Shown here: in pieces, positions 1-11,717 of the stretch | Layout of the letters: every line of letters begins with the position of its first letter | Position numbering within the stretch: position 1 is the first letter of the stretch | From: Chrysomallon squamiferum | Lineage: Eukaryota > Mollusca > Gastropoda > Neomphalida > Peltospiridae | Direction: 5' to 3' | Length of the DNA: 64,000 nt | Assembly: GCA_012295275.1 (NCBI GenBank) | Contig: CM022677.1 | Location: 761,871-825,870, forward strand | Position numbers and translations under genes: made by a program | Notes under the pieces: model-generated | Databases searched by the model: none | The model's input: the letters and a program-made list of their open reading frames with translations, nothing else | Told to the model about the DNA's origin: nothing

Positions 1-1845
1 GGCAAAATCTACTCTGTCAAACTTTAAAAAACCCACGAACAACTGAAAAAGTACCACAGCGAAAAAAAGAATAAAACTGAATCAGAAACTCTGCTCTCTG
101 CCAAAAACGAAATTTCTGAACTTAAAATAAAACTTGAAATAAAACAAAAGGAGATAATTGATCTCCAGAGAGATAAAATCCTGCTTGAAGAAAAGCTTCA
201 TGAGTCGGTTAGTAAACTAAAATTGACAAAGTATAATGGAAAGGTCTATTCTGCAGACCTAAGAATGATGGTATTTGATGCCGTTGTTAATCAGGTGCCA
301 ACCAGCAATATCCCTGTTCTTCTTCAGAAGTTTGTTTTGGCGGTGTGGTGTTCCACTGAAGGACATCCCACACAGAACCACTACTGAGGCAATGACAAGG
401 GAACTTGGAGTAATAACGGAATTACAGGCAGCTGAAGCTGTAATTGAAAATAAAAGCTGCACACTTGGTTTTGATGCCACAACACAGGAGGCACACATGT
501 GAAAGTGTCCACATTGCCACACCAGAGAACTGTTATGTTGCTGCAGTTGATGAACTGGCTGGTGGGACTGCTGATGATTACCATGAGCACATATCTGACT
601 CCATTAAGAACTTACTAGAACATACTCAAAATTTCATGAGGATGATTATCAAACTGCAAGAACAAAAATAATTTCTAATATTTGCAATACCCTTACTGAT
701 CGATGCCATGCAAATCATGCTGCAATTCAGCTTCTGAATGAAACGTGGAGCAAAACACTCAATGAATTAAATTGCCATTTGCATCCATTGGACTCAATTG
801 CAACAAAAACTCGTGCTGCTCTAAAGGTATGTGAAGCAGAAATCAGAATAGAAAAGAAACTTAAAGGGACAGACTGTTTGGCTGGAAACATAGTCGTGCA
901 GATGAACAAAATGAGGTTTATGGATAGCAAGGGTGATCCTCGTGCTTTCATCATTTTTCTGGACCACGAAAACTTGGCACGTGGGATCTTACCCAGATAC
1001 AGAGGTAACCGCCTACATATCCTTTTTCATATATGTGGCGTTTTCACTCGCTTCCATAATTTATTCACGAGCTTTCTGCAGAAGGGTGTATCTTGTGATG
1101 GTTTACGGCATAGCATCCTAGCAGACTTTGTGTCTGTTCCTGCACAAGTGGAAATGCAGGTGCTTGCACTTATTTGGAAACTCCTCAGTGGACCTTGGAT
1201 GACCAAGTTCTACCAATCAGCAGTTGCCCCAGAACAAGTAAACCACATTCAGTGCATTGAGCTTGTCAAGCAAGTTATTGCCAAACTGAAAGTCAGTGCA
1301 CAGTCCCCTGAAGACGCTCTGTCATGCCAGATAGATTTTTTTGGACATATAATTTTGCAAGAACCAACTAAGTAGCACCTAAAGACATCTCCCTGTTTGC
1401 GAACATGATGAAGAGTTGTTTGTATGCAACAGTTGTTGTCCTTGAACGGCAGTACAACAGATACTTCCACTGCGATCTCACTGAGAGACTGAGGGATGAG
1501 ACAAGGTCGGCCAGATGTCACAACATTGATGCAGAAGAGATCATGGGGATGTTTAGTTCCTTACAGAAGAAATCCCCAAATGCTACTCTCTGCTACATCT
1601 CATGTAAAATGAGGGCCATCAAAAACAGGACAGTGGATTATCTTGATGCCCTAGACGCGGAGACAAGAGATCGTATTATTAAAACGGCGATCCACATGGG
1701 CCAACAACACAGACAGGACAGGCGTACCAAGCAGAAGAATCTGAGGAAAGAACAAAACAGGAGACAAGTACAGAAGCTGCAGGCAACGGAGACCACAGAG
1801 AGGAACAGATTGGAGAGAAGATTGAAAAGTGTAGTAATCCTTTAA
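1..1845 (+). pseudogene. Decayed transposase-like gene with N-terminal coiled coil
   Basis: Reading across frames gives one long protein. A Lys/Glu/Leu-rich coiled-coil stretch is encoded at about 91-235. It is followed by a conserved block (LTKYNGKVYSADLRMM), a middle block containing YRGNRLHILFHICGV, and a Lys/Arg-rich helical tail at 1660-1845. The frame changes near 340, 500 and 640, and a stop separates the open stretches 779-1375 and 1405-1845, so the gene is broken. The block order resembles a multi-copy, transposase-like protein family that I recall loosely from cnidarian, mollusc and amphioxus genomes; I cannot name it and this is inference. Positions 1-316 recur at 44961-45276, which supports a mobile origin. 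No terminal inverted repeats were identified. A homopolymer of A near 25-31 is one base shorter than in the second copy, which breaks the N-terminal frame. Confidence 0.55.
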
Positions 1846-2104
1846 CTATTTTTGCTATAAACTTTTAAAATCGTGTATTTACTAACAACTTTACAGTACT
1901 TTTTTTATGAATGTAACAATTTCATGCAGTTACTAACAATTTAACTGTTACTCTTTCATAGAAAGACTTAATGCAGAAATTATTAACACAAGCCATACTA
2001 TATAACTGAAGGAAAAAGCAGTCTCTATAATTAAGTTTTGTGTTTCAATTCTACCTACAAATACAAATGTAAATATAATTATTTTAATATTTATGCGGAG
2101 TTAC

Positions 2105-4160
2105 CTTTCTTTTCAACTTCTCCCTGTCATCGTTAATATGTTCAATATGGCTACATAGCTGTGTAAGTTCTGTTTCGTGTCTGCCTATCTGTTCTTGTAG
2201 AGCTGACATTCATCGTTGTCTTTTTCTACGTCTTCTCCGAGACGTTGAACGACTTTGTGATCAACATCGTGGAGAGGAAAGTCTTTTCTTTCTGCAATGG
2301 CTGACTCCAGTTCTGTGACAACTCGGGAAAATTCTGCGTTTATTTCATTACCTATTTCTAAAACAACCAAAAAAACCTCCCCCCAAAAACCATTTATAAT
2401 TATTCTCAGTTTTAATGTTGTGTATACGTTATTTAGTAATTAAAGAAAAAAAACACATGAACAAATTTTAATTTTATTTGTAAATTTAATTCTATTTTTC
2501 TCTTCTGATCAAATTAACTGATATCTCATTTTAACTATATATTTATTTGGAACTTTTCTTTTTAATTCCTTCATTCCTTCTCACAGTAAGAAAATGAGAA
2601 AAATATCAAATTTTAATTATATATTTATTTGTTACTTTCTTTTTAATGCCTTCTAGCAGTAAGTAAACGAGAAAAAAAAGTTATTATAATTTAATATTTC
2701 AAAAAATTGAACAAATTTTAATATGTTGCTATTTATATAATACATTAAAATTAAAATTAATACACTTTTAAAACAGTTGGACATCTATCTAAAACAGCCA
2801 AAACTGTACAGTCAAAAAATAAATATAAAAGTAAATGATTACCAGGTCTCGCAGACTGGGAGCCATTTGCATTATTCTCGTTGATACTTCCTCCATCATC
2901 GCTTTTGTCCGATCATCTTCTTCTCTATACAGAAATGAAAAGAAAAAAAACAACGTTCAAATGTCTTTACACTTTCTGGAATTTGGTATTTTCAAAAAAT
3001 TCCTAGAAATTATTTCTTAGTCTTTCATTAAACACAGTAAAGAACAGCAAGCTAATGGTGTTGTTTTACATCTGAATAATGACTGACTTGACTCATACAA
3101 TGAAAGAAAAAATGGTTAAATGTCTTCGCATATTTCTGGAACATCGGGTTTTCAGGAATCTTTTCATGTCCATTAAAAACAGTGTAAAACCAGCAAACAA
3201 ATGGTATTATTTTATAATACATAATGACAAGCCAAAACTATGTTTCATTATATTATATTATTGTTTTTATTATTCATTAAAAACAGTGAAGAACAGCCAA
3301 CTCACACTATATATTATTTAATAAAGACCACTGACCTGATGACATTAATCTGGTGTCTGTCTGTTTTCTTCATCAGCTCTGTAATGACATTCATTGACGC
3401 GTTCCTCTAGAATCACTAAAATATTTAAAGTTTTGAATGGTTTTTGGATATAACAGTCTATAAGTAAATTAAAAAACATACAGACTAAATTCTCTTAGTA
3501 TTCAAAATAACAACAGACATTTTTTTTTTTATGAATTTGAATTAGTATATACTGTATTTATTGAACCTATATATTCTTTGTTTTAGTGTCTGCTTAAGAA
3601 AACATCATCAATAAATAATCAAATAAATACATAAATAACCAAATAAGGCAGAAAGTAAATATATAATAATAAAAAAATTTAAATTTAAATTTGGTCATCA
3701 GATTAACGTAAATAATTTTTTTAAATCTTTTCCAGAAATATAGCCTGAGTAGCTTTAAGTCATCACCAAGAGTTAGTGCCAGACATGTTATTTTCTAGTC
3801 GGGCTATATTCTTATTACTGTTACCAGAATAACAACATTAAAAGTCAGGTGGAGATTTAGTTTCATGCTAATGCTAGGACAAAAAAAATCATTTGTTACC
3901 TGACATTTAGTCACTTGTTTTTCTAACTGATCTCTTTCAGCTATTACATGTGCCAACCTGTTGTTCAGCTCGATTATCTCCCATTTCAGAGAGGTCTAGG
4001 CCGCCTGGTGAAGCTGGGAAAGAAAAGAAAGAATTTTAAATTATTACATTTTGCAACCAAATTAAAACATGTTATTTGTGAATTTTTGTGATTCAATCTG
4101 TTTTATCATTCCTAAAGCTAATTAATGAAAAAAATATCGATAATGAAAATAATAATAATA

Positions 4161-4200
<40 letters not shown>

Positions 4201-4843
4201 TATAATAATAATATATAATATAATAATAATAAAATATATATTAAAATATGATAATAAAATAAATAATATAAAAAAATATATAAGTTGTTAAAATATGCTA
4301 TTCATTTAAAACTTTCAGATACGAATATGTGTGTGTGTGTGTGTGTGTGTGAAAGTGATTTGTATTGTAATCTATTTTATAAAACTCAGCTATAAATACT
4401 ACTTAGTTATTATTATTTGTATTAGTTATTACAACTACTTCTACTACTTGCTACTTAGAGTAACTGTAATTAATCATGTACGAGCAGTATGTCAGTAAGG
4501 AACAAAACATATAAATAATCAGAATAAAATAAAATGTGAATGCAATTAAATAAAACAACAAAAGAACGATCGTCAATATATTGTTATTTATTATTACAAA
4601 AAATCTGCTAAATTACTCAAAAAAATTAAAGTCGAGTCTTGTGACAAGTTTCTATGTCGTATTGTTTACTAATTTATTTTCGATTATCTGCCCTTGAAAA
4701 CTATCCAAAACGCAGACGACGAAACATTTTAGAAGCTAAATTACAAACATGTACTTCAAACTATATAAAGAAAGAAAGAAAAAAGAAGTACTGTAGCATT
4801 ACCTGAATATACAAAGAAATCAACTCTTCATGATTCTTAGAAT
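2105..4843 (-). CDS. Candidate multi-exon coiled-coil protein, probably decaying
   Basis: Five exon-like stretches bounded by AG...GT lie in order on the minus strand: 4803-4843, 3900-4013, 3336-3406, 2843-2924 and 2105-2357. The first four chain in compatible phase: entry phase 1 out 0; 0 out 0 (114 nt); 0 out 2 (71 nt); 2 out 0 (82 nt). Their peptides are helical and heptad-like, for example HVIAERDQLEKQVTKCQ and RTKAMMEEVSTRIMQMAP. The acceptor of the second exon is strong (a C/T tract before AG) and its donor is GTAACA. Exon 3900-4013 contains an in-frame TAG. The last exon enters out of phase and needs a frame change near 2210 to reach its C-terminal coil (REKLKRK before a GTAACT donor). 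I do not recognise the protein. Either it is a pseudogene or the assembly carries indels. Confidence 0.45.
4148..4260. repeat. (AAT)n microsatellite, imperfect
   Basis: About 110 bases of AAT/TAATA repeats. A (GT)n run follows at 4328-4351. Confidence 0.9.
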
Positions 4844-5275
4844 CTACATTTATTTGCAAAATCCATAAATAACAAATACCGCAAATGACAGCAGAAATCC
4901 CGCAGCCCGCAAAAGAAAATAATTATATGAGAGTAATCTCCCTTCAGCTACAATTTCTTTTTCTCTCAAATACTGTCAAAACCGGATTCATTGAGACCAG
5001 CATGGTATGCCGTTTTAGACAGTGGCGGTTTACAAAACATTAAAATAACATTACACTGAAATATTTGTTTTATTATTACAAATGTTAATGGTTTAGCAGT
5101 TGTCTCTGTCTACTGCGTTTTGTTCATATTTCTCTCCAAACTCCTCTGTCATGGCCTCCAAGTTTTACATTAATTGCAAAATCTGCTTTCTATAACAGCA
5201 GTAAAAGATTACATTTTTTTGCCATTTTAAGCTAATCAGTGTACGAAAGTTTGTTTGTATCGTCAGTCCATTCAG

Positions 5276-5323
<48 letters not shown>
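5276..5323. repeat. (AAT)n microsatellite
   Basis: About 16 perfect AAT units. Confidence 0.95.
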
Positions 5324-5326
<3 letters not shown>

Positions 5327-5596
5327 TCATGTATTCATGACGTAACCAATACAGTTTGTATACTTACAACAAACCGGCCATCTGAAATGTTCGAGGATAC
5401 TTTATGCAATACACAGCGAGTACTGACATTTATGATAATTCTGTAAAATAAAACATGAATTAGGAAAATACTGAATCGGATGTTACATCAATGTGGCGAA
5501 TTTTATACATTTTCATTATACATTTTAATTAAGTAAAACAATGGAAAATATTGCTTAAGACAGTTTATTTTAACTCAGTGAATTAATCAGAAATAA

Positions 5597-5740
<144 letters not shown>

Positions 5741-6303
5741 CAGTTTCTAATATAAGTGTACTTTTTTGTTGACCTCATTGTTTAACGCATCATATACGTA
5801 TTGCCATTTACATCTACAATGGACAGCTAAAAAAATTAATTAATTAAACAATCCTTAAAAATATATCTCCTTTTACAAGTTAAAACGATCTTTAATTTTC
5901 ATCTCAAGAACAAAGAATTTAGCTATTATAACAGATGTTACAATGAGCAAGCATATTTATATCGGTTTGTCGGTGTACCTTATATCTAAAGACAAAGTGT
6001 AGCATTTGCAATGATTCTAAGGCTTTGAGAAACTCAAGAGACAAGAGGACGTAATCATTATATTTTGAACGAGAGTAATCATTTACACAAAAAAGGCATT
6101 TTTGAAAAATACTGCCGAATTAACCAAGAAAGAAAGAAGTGATAAAAAAATAAGAAATAAAAGAAATCAATAACATCCAATAACAAATACTTTTAATATA
6201 TATTTTATTTTTTTTTTTTTTTTTTAATAAATGCCTATGGAAAATATTTACAAACAACAAATTAATCAATAAGCAAGAAATCTATTTCTAGGATCTGCGC
6301 ACA

Positions 6304-7830
6304 TTAAAAGTTGCATCGTATTTCATTTATTTTTTCTGGATTTGTGGAACATGGTCGCTTGAATACTTGCTCTTTTTCTATAATCCAGTAAGTTGATACC
6401 CATTTAGAGCCAATAAAAAAGGGACAAGCTCCATGAATTGTCATTTTGTTAGATGAACCATTCCGATATAAATTATACCAAAATATAGCTGCACCTGCTT
6501 TAGGTTTTATTCTAAGGAAAGATAAGGAAACACTGTTGCACCTCCTTCTACATCATTCAAATAGTTTAACCACGTGGCAATTCTGTTTTCACCGGAAGAA
6601 TATGCTATGTTGAAATAGTCAGTATGAGCCGTGAACTGTCTGCCTATTCCGTAGTTTGCCACCTGAAGTGGCTCTGAAGATTTCATTGAAAGACATGTGA
6701 TTGCTTCAATTCGTTTCTGAATTCTCGTGTCTGCTTCTGTGAAAGCTCTTCCTAAAAATGTATTTTTGCTAATTCTTATCTCAGATTTGAAAATGTTTCC
6801 ATAGTGATTGATTTTAGATGCTTGTAAAAGTGGCATGGTAACTGTTTTAATGTCTTTAATTGCAGCATTACTGATAAAATCATGATAGAGAACAATTTTC
6901 GGTGAGAAATGCAGAATCTCTTCTTTAGCAGGCTTAAGAATTAGAAACGGATTTTTGTTGTTGTAATGGTAGCGACATTTCAGACGATGTGTCTGTCGTA
7001 TTTTAATAACGTCTTCACCATGACAGAGAGCATTATTATTATTATTGTTTTTTCTTTAACTCTGGCATTTTCTTTTCTCTTTTCTGCCCTTGAATATTTT
7101 TCCTTCTGTTCGGAGCACGTTCAAGTCCAGGAGCTAAAATTAACTGTTCATTTGTCAGATTTAAGACTTTCTCTATCTGTCCCGCTAATTCTCTACCGTT
7201 AATTTCATAGTCATGAAATACGCTCTGAATTGTTTCCGTTCTTTGTTTCTCTAGACTTATGTCCATCCAAATATGCACATAGTTGTATTTTTTCATTTTG
7301 TAAGCAAGGCGACCTAAGTGATAACAGTCTTCTGCTGATAATCTCTGTATATATCGTTCATATATAAAACCGTCTCCTAATCTTGTCGCATTTAATTTGT
7401 ATGTGTCTTGAAGTCTTAACTTGGAAGATGTTCACGACTTTTTTGTAGCTCAGTTAATTCTGTCTGGGACGTAATACTTTCGTCAAGAATAGGCTGTACA
7501 TCTCGTTCTCAGTCCAACGTGAAACGTTTAATATATAAAAATGCACCAATTGGATTTGCTATGTAACGATTTGGATCTTTTAGTTCTGTTGAACACTGAT
7601 GTTCATTTTGATCTGAAATTGTTTTCAACTTTTCCAATTTAGTTCTTTCTTCATAAACATGACTGAAATTTCTTAATGCTTTTGCCAAGTCTCTTCCTGC
7701 TAGTACAGACCTGTAGAGATGTGATACGGACGTAAACAGTTCTGAATTCACAGCTGATAAAAGCAAAACTAAAATAATGAACTGCTGATAGATATGTGAA
7801 GGTATCCTACTACTGATATGAATACCTAAA
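6304..7830 (-). pseudogene. P4HA: Prolyl 4-hydroxylase alpha subunit-like, frameshifted intron-poor copy
   Basis: Family role: 2-oxoglutarate/Fe(II) hydroxylation of proline in the endoplasmic reticulum. The minus strand reads a hydrophobic signal-like stretch (FIILVLLLSAVNSELF), an N-terminal P4Ha_N-like domain (7509-7766), a TPR-like region (LQDTYKLNATRLGDG, then YHLGRLAYKMKKYNY), and the catalytic domain. In the latter I see HTD (Fe ligands), the distal His in MTIHGACP, the 2-oxoglutarate-binding Lys in GSKWVST, and DVEGGATVFP. About 1.5 kb is collinear with no intron, which suggests a retrocopy or a single-exon paralogue. It is broken by a TGA where family members have Trp (near 7506), a one-base shift near 7430, another near 7040 in an (AAT) run, and one near 6510. 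No ATG precedes the signal-like stretch. The stop is TAA at 6304-6306. Catalytic residues survive, so decay is recent or some indels are assembly errors. Confidence 0.82.
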
Positions 7831-8028
7831 TATCTGGTATAAAAATGGAGTTATGATGATTTAATTCTAAACATATGTCAGTTTAAATTTCGCAGTTTAT
7901 TAAGCTGGTGGGGGGATAAAACGACACGTTTCATTATTTTATATTTCATTTTATTTGTTTATTTCGTTTATTTTATTATTTTTACTTTTTCTTATTTGTT
8001 GTACATTTGTTTTTGTCTTTGAGTTTAT

Positions 8029-8125
<97 letters not shown>

Positions 8126-8647
8126 TTGGTGTGTTATGTTTCTGTTATCCTTTGATTATATGTAACTACCTATTTTTCTATTTATCTGTCTGACTGTCTA
8201 CCTATGGAAATTATAGAATAAAGTAACATAAAGACAAAAAAGAAAAAGAAAAAACACTCCTCAAGAAAACAGGAAAAAAAATAGTTTAAAATGTGCATTA
8301 CAGCTGTCATTTAGAAGTGGCGCACCTCTCACGTTATGAAGATTTAGAAGGATTGTCTGCAGTTCTGTTTCTTCTTCAAAACACATACAAGTTAGATGTC
8401 ACTACTTATCAATCGTGTATCCAAACTGGCCATGTTAAAACATTTTATGTCATTTCTATTTTTTTATTATGATATTTATATTTCTTTAATTTTATTTTAT
8501 GAATGTGTTTGACTAAATGTCAGTTTTAATAGATACAAAATGTTTTTATACAAAATAATTACACTTTATTTCATTTTTATTTTTAATTTACATTCTTTCT
8601 CTCTGTCGACGACTATATTCTGTGAAATATGATGAATCTGTTCTAGT
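7831..8647. other. AT-rich spacer with a compound microsatellite
   Basis: No supported gene. A (GT)n-(GA)n run occupies 8028-8122. The rest is AT-rich with T-rich tracts. Confidence 0.5.
8028..8122. repeat. Compound (GT)n-(GA)n microsatellite
   Basis: (GT)n at 8028-8053 is followed by (GA)n to 8122, as at 5597-5735. Confidence 0.95.
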
Positions 8648-8941
8648 ATTAAGTAAATAAATACAGGATAGTAACGTGATATTACCAGACATTAAGTAAA
8701 TAAATACTGTACAATAACGTGATATATTAGCAATATTAAGTAAATAAATACTGTACAGTAATGTGATATTAGCAGCATTAAGTAAATAAATACTGTACAG
8801 TAACGTGATAGTAGCAGTATTAAGTAAATAAGTACTGTACAGTAACGTGATATTAGCAGTATTAAGTAAATAAATACTGTACAGTGACGTGATATTAGTA
8901 GCATTAAGTAAACAAATATGTACAGTGATGTGTGATATTAA
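8648..8941. repeat. 42-bp tandem repeat, about seven units
   Basis: The unit begins ATTAAGTAAATAAATA and continues through the palindrome TACTGTACAGTA to GTGATATTAGCAG. Units start near 8648, 8691 and then every 41-43 bases. The last one is degraded. The units are open on the minus strand and give a meaningless repetitive peptide. Confidence 0.9.
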
Positions 8942-10773
8942 TCAAGACGTTAAGAACAATCCTGGAAACCTGGCGACATTAGTAGAAATCACAATAATAT
9001 GTTTGAAGAGGTGATTCGCCCGCTCAGAAAGTTATTATCCTGGATCAATGGCATTGACGCCTCATTAATAGAAATAGAAATGATATTTTTTAATAAAGGA
9101 CGGGCACGGTCACAAAATAAGAATAATAGCGAATAAAAAGAAGAATAATGAATGTTAAGAACAATCCTGGAACGATGACGGCCTCATTAATAGAAATATT
9201 AATTATTATTATTTTTTATTTGACATAGGATATGAACACTAATTGCAATATTTAATAAAAGGCAAAATAATTGTTTTTTTTCGGACAATGTTTTCAGACG
9301 TAGATCAAACATTGGTAAATTCCTGCACAATAACAAGCAACTTATTGTAGTGTGCGTTGTAAGCTTTGTGATTTTATTTGGTGCATTAATATAAATAAGA
9401 AAAAGAAAGCAACAGTAGGGTAAAAAAAATAAAAACACCGTTTATTTGAAGTTTACGGTCAACGATTGGCTAATAATAAGATACAAAAAAATATATAAAT
9501 AAATAAATATATTTTAATAAAGATTGTTATGTTCCTTTATTTTATTTTATTTGTTTTAAACATTATTTAATTTTTGTTTTTATTTATTTATTTATTTTTA
9601 TTTATTTATTTATTTTCTTTGGGATTGTATATGCGGGAAAAATGCAGGATGATTGTCGGTCTTTACGGATTTACTTTTTTATTTGATGTTCGAAGAATTT
9701 TCGACAGAATTGGTGTAATCGCATTAAAAAAGTTGCTTAAAGTATTTCATTTTGTGAAGGAGAAAGGTATTACTATTTATTATTATAAATGTTAATGTGT
9801 TTGTATTTTTTCGTTTTATTTAATTATAATTTAAAAGTCATAGACACCCGATTGAGAACAATATAACTTTATAAGAATATTTATTTATTTATTTATTTAT
9901 TTATTGTTAATAATAACATTAGCCAGTGGTTAATGTGAACAACATAAACAACGTCATATAAAGAAGAAATCATGTTTAGTCTTTAATTTTGTTTTACCAA
10001 TTACTAAATGATGTATCAGCCTGTTGGGGGCAACTTTTGAGTGGCCAGTAATTAAATTTGTTTTAAAATAAATTGACTTATGTAGCACACACCAAAGAAA
10101 CACCACACAACAAGGCACAGAGAATTTGAAATTATTATTATTATTATTATTTGGGGGTTTTTGTTGTTGTTTTTTGGAAATAAACTAGTAAAACTATTAA
10201 AAGGAAATATGCTAATTTTGTTTGACAGGTTGTTTTCTGTGAAGTAAGTTATGATTTATTATTTTTAAATATTTGCTGACTTGTTCTATAACTATGAAAA
10301 TATTTAAATGATTTTTTAATACAAATTAAAGTTTATAATAGGTGGGGCCCTAAATATTTTCATATTATTTAAGCTAAATACCTGTGTAGCTCTATGTTAA
10401 CATTAAAAACAAATAAAGATGAAAACACATTTAGGAAATACATAACCAGGTTATTTTATATGCAGACACTGTAAAATATTAATAAAATTATTTGTTATAA
10501 TAATATACAACGCATAAACACACACACACACAGATAATTTGTTATCCTGTTTCTTATTTCCCATCTTTTCTTAATTGTCAATTTTAATTTATTTATTTAC
10601 ATTTTGTTTTGTTTTGTTGTAATTCCTTCTTTTTCATCTTCTTCTTATTATGATTACTACTATTTATTATTATTATGTTTTATTTTTATTATTATTTTTG
10701 TAATCTTTATTATTACTATCCATTATATTTTTCATATCATTACTAATAATTGTTTATTTTGGATGTTTTCCAG
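8942..10773. other. AT-rich stretch, no gene recognised
   Basis: A short phrase (GTTAAGAACAATCCTGGAA) occurs twice, near 8950 and 9154, so some local duplication exists. (TTTA)n runs lie near 9580-9615 and 9880-9905. No coding signal is convincing. Confidence 0.5.
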
Positions 10774-10879
10774 GCTATTTGGAGAAAATGTTCCAAATGG
10801 ATTTAAAGAATGTTTCTGTGAAAATTCAGATGTGACTGAAATATTTTATCAATTTCTCATCCAGCTACACAATCATTGA
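10774..10879 (+). CDS. Possible exon, unrecognised
   Basis: A CAG acceptor (TTTTCCAG) precedes an open stretch reading LFGENVPNGFKECFCENS and ending at a TGA. It may be an upstream part of the gene at 11118-15480, but no donor ties it in. Weak. Confidence 0.2.
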
Positions 10880-11117
10880 CCAGAACCACTGTGTAGAGTG
10901 CAAGTGCTGCTGGAATACTGTAATACGGATATATCAATGGTTTACATGCAGGAACAAGAAGGAAAGGACAGAGCACCACTGAAGTCTGCAGTTTTGTGAA
11001 AACAAGCTGATGCTGGTAAAAACACTTCATCTGCTACGCTGCAAAACAAAATAACTTGGCAGATGACTGCGATAGCAAAAATAACAGCCAGAAAGTTGAG
11101 CAGCAGGTAACATCTGA

Positions 11118-11683
11118 GTTTGCCGCTCTGAGAATGAAGCTGGATGTGAAGATAAAGAAAAGAGAGAGAACAAAACAGAGGCTGTAGCTGAAGCAGAACA
11201 AGATGAGACTCGGGAAGGCAACATTCATGAGAGTGATGTCAGCCACATTGACAGTTCGAAGGACCGAGCTAGTCCTGTACCTGATTCAGACAACACAATT
11301 CCAAGTTGTAAGTTTTTTAGCTTATTTTTATTTCTTAGCAAATAAAATAAGTTTTATAGTAACAACTCTTTACTGATTGTAAAATAGCATAGTAATAATC
11401 ATTTGTTTGCTATTGTTTTGTTGATTATTTAAATTATTATCATTATTATCATTATCATTATAATTAGAATGTACAAAATATATCAAAAATACCCCACACC
11501 CCTTTGTGTTTGAATAATCCAGTAACTGATAACAGTAAAATTTAAATAATAACAGAAACATTAGTTATTTATTTTTAACAGTTTATTATTTTTATTAGTT
11601 TATTTGTATATTTTTATTTCCAGACTGCAGATACAGTTGGTTAGTGAAGCACTGAGGATAAAGTTTGCTGCAGCTGGAATTAT

Positions 11684-11717
<34 letters not shown>

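Noticed and set aside
8281-8400. Minus-strand coding-like stretch (TILLNLHNVRGAPLLND)
   Set aside because: Short, no splice signals or start, and no family recognised.
8648-8941. CRISPR-like array
   Set aside because: Direct tandem units without spacers, in an animal genome.
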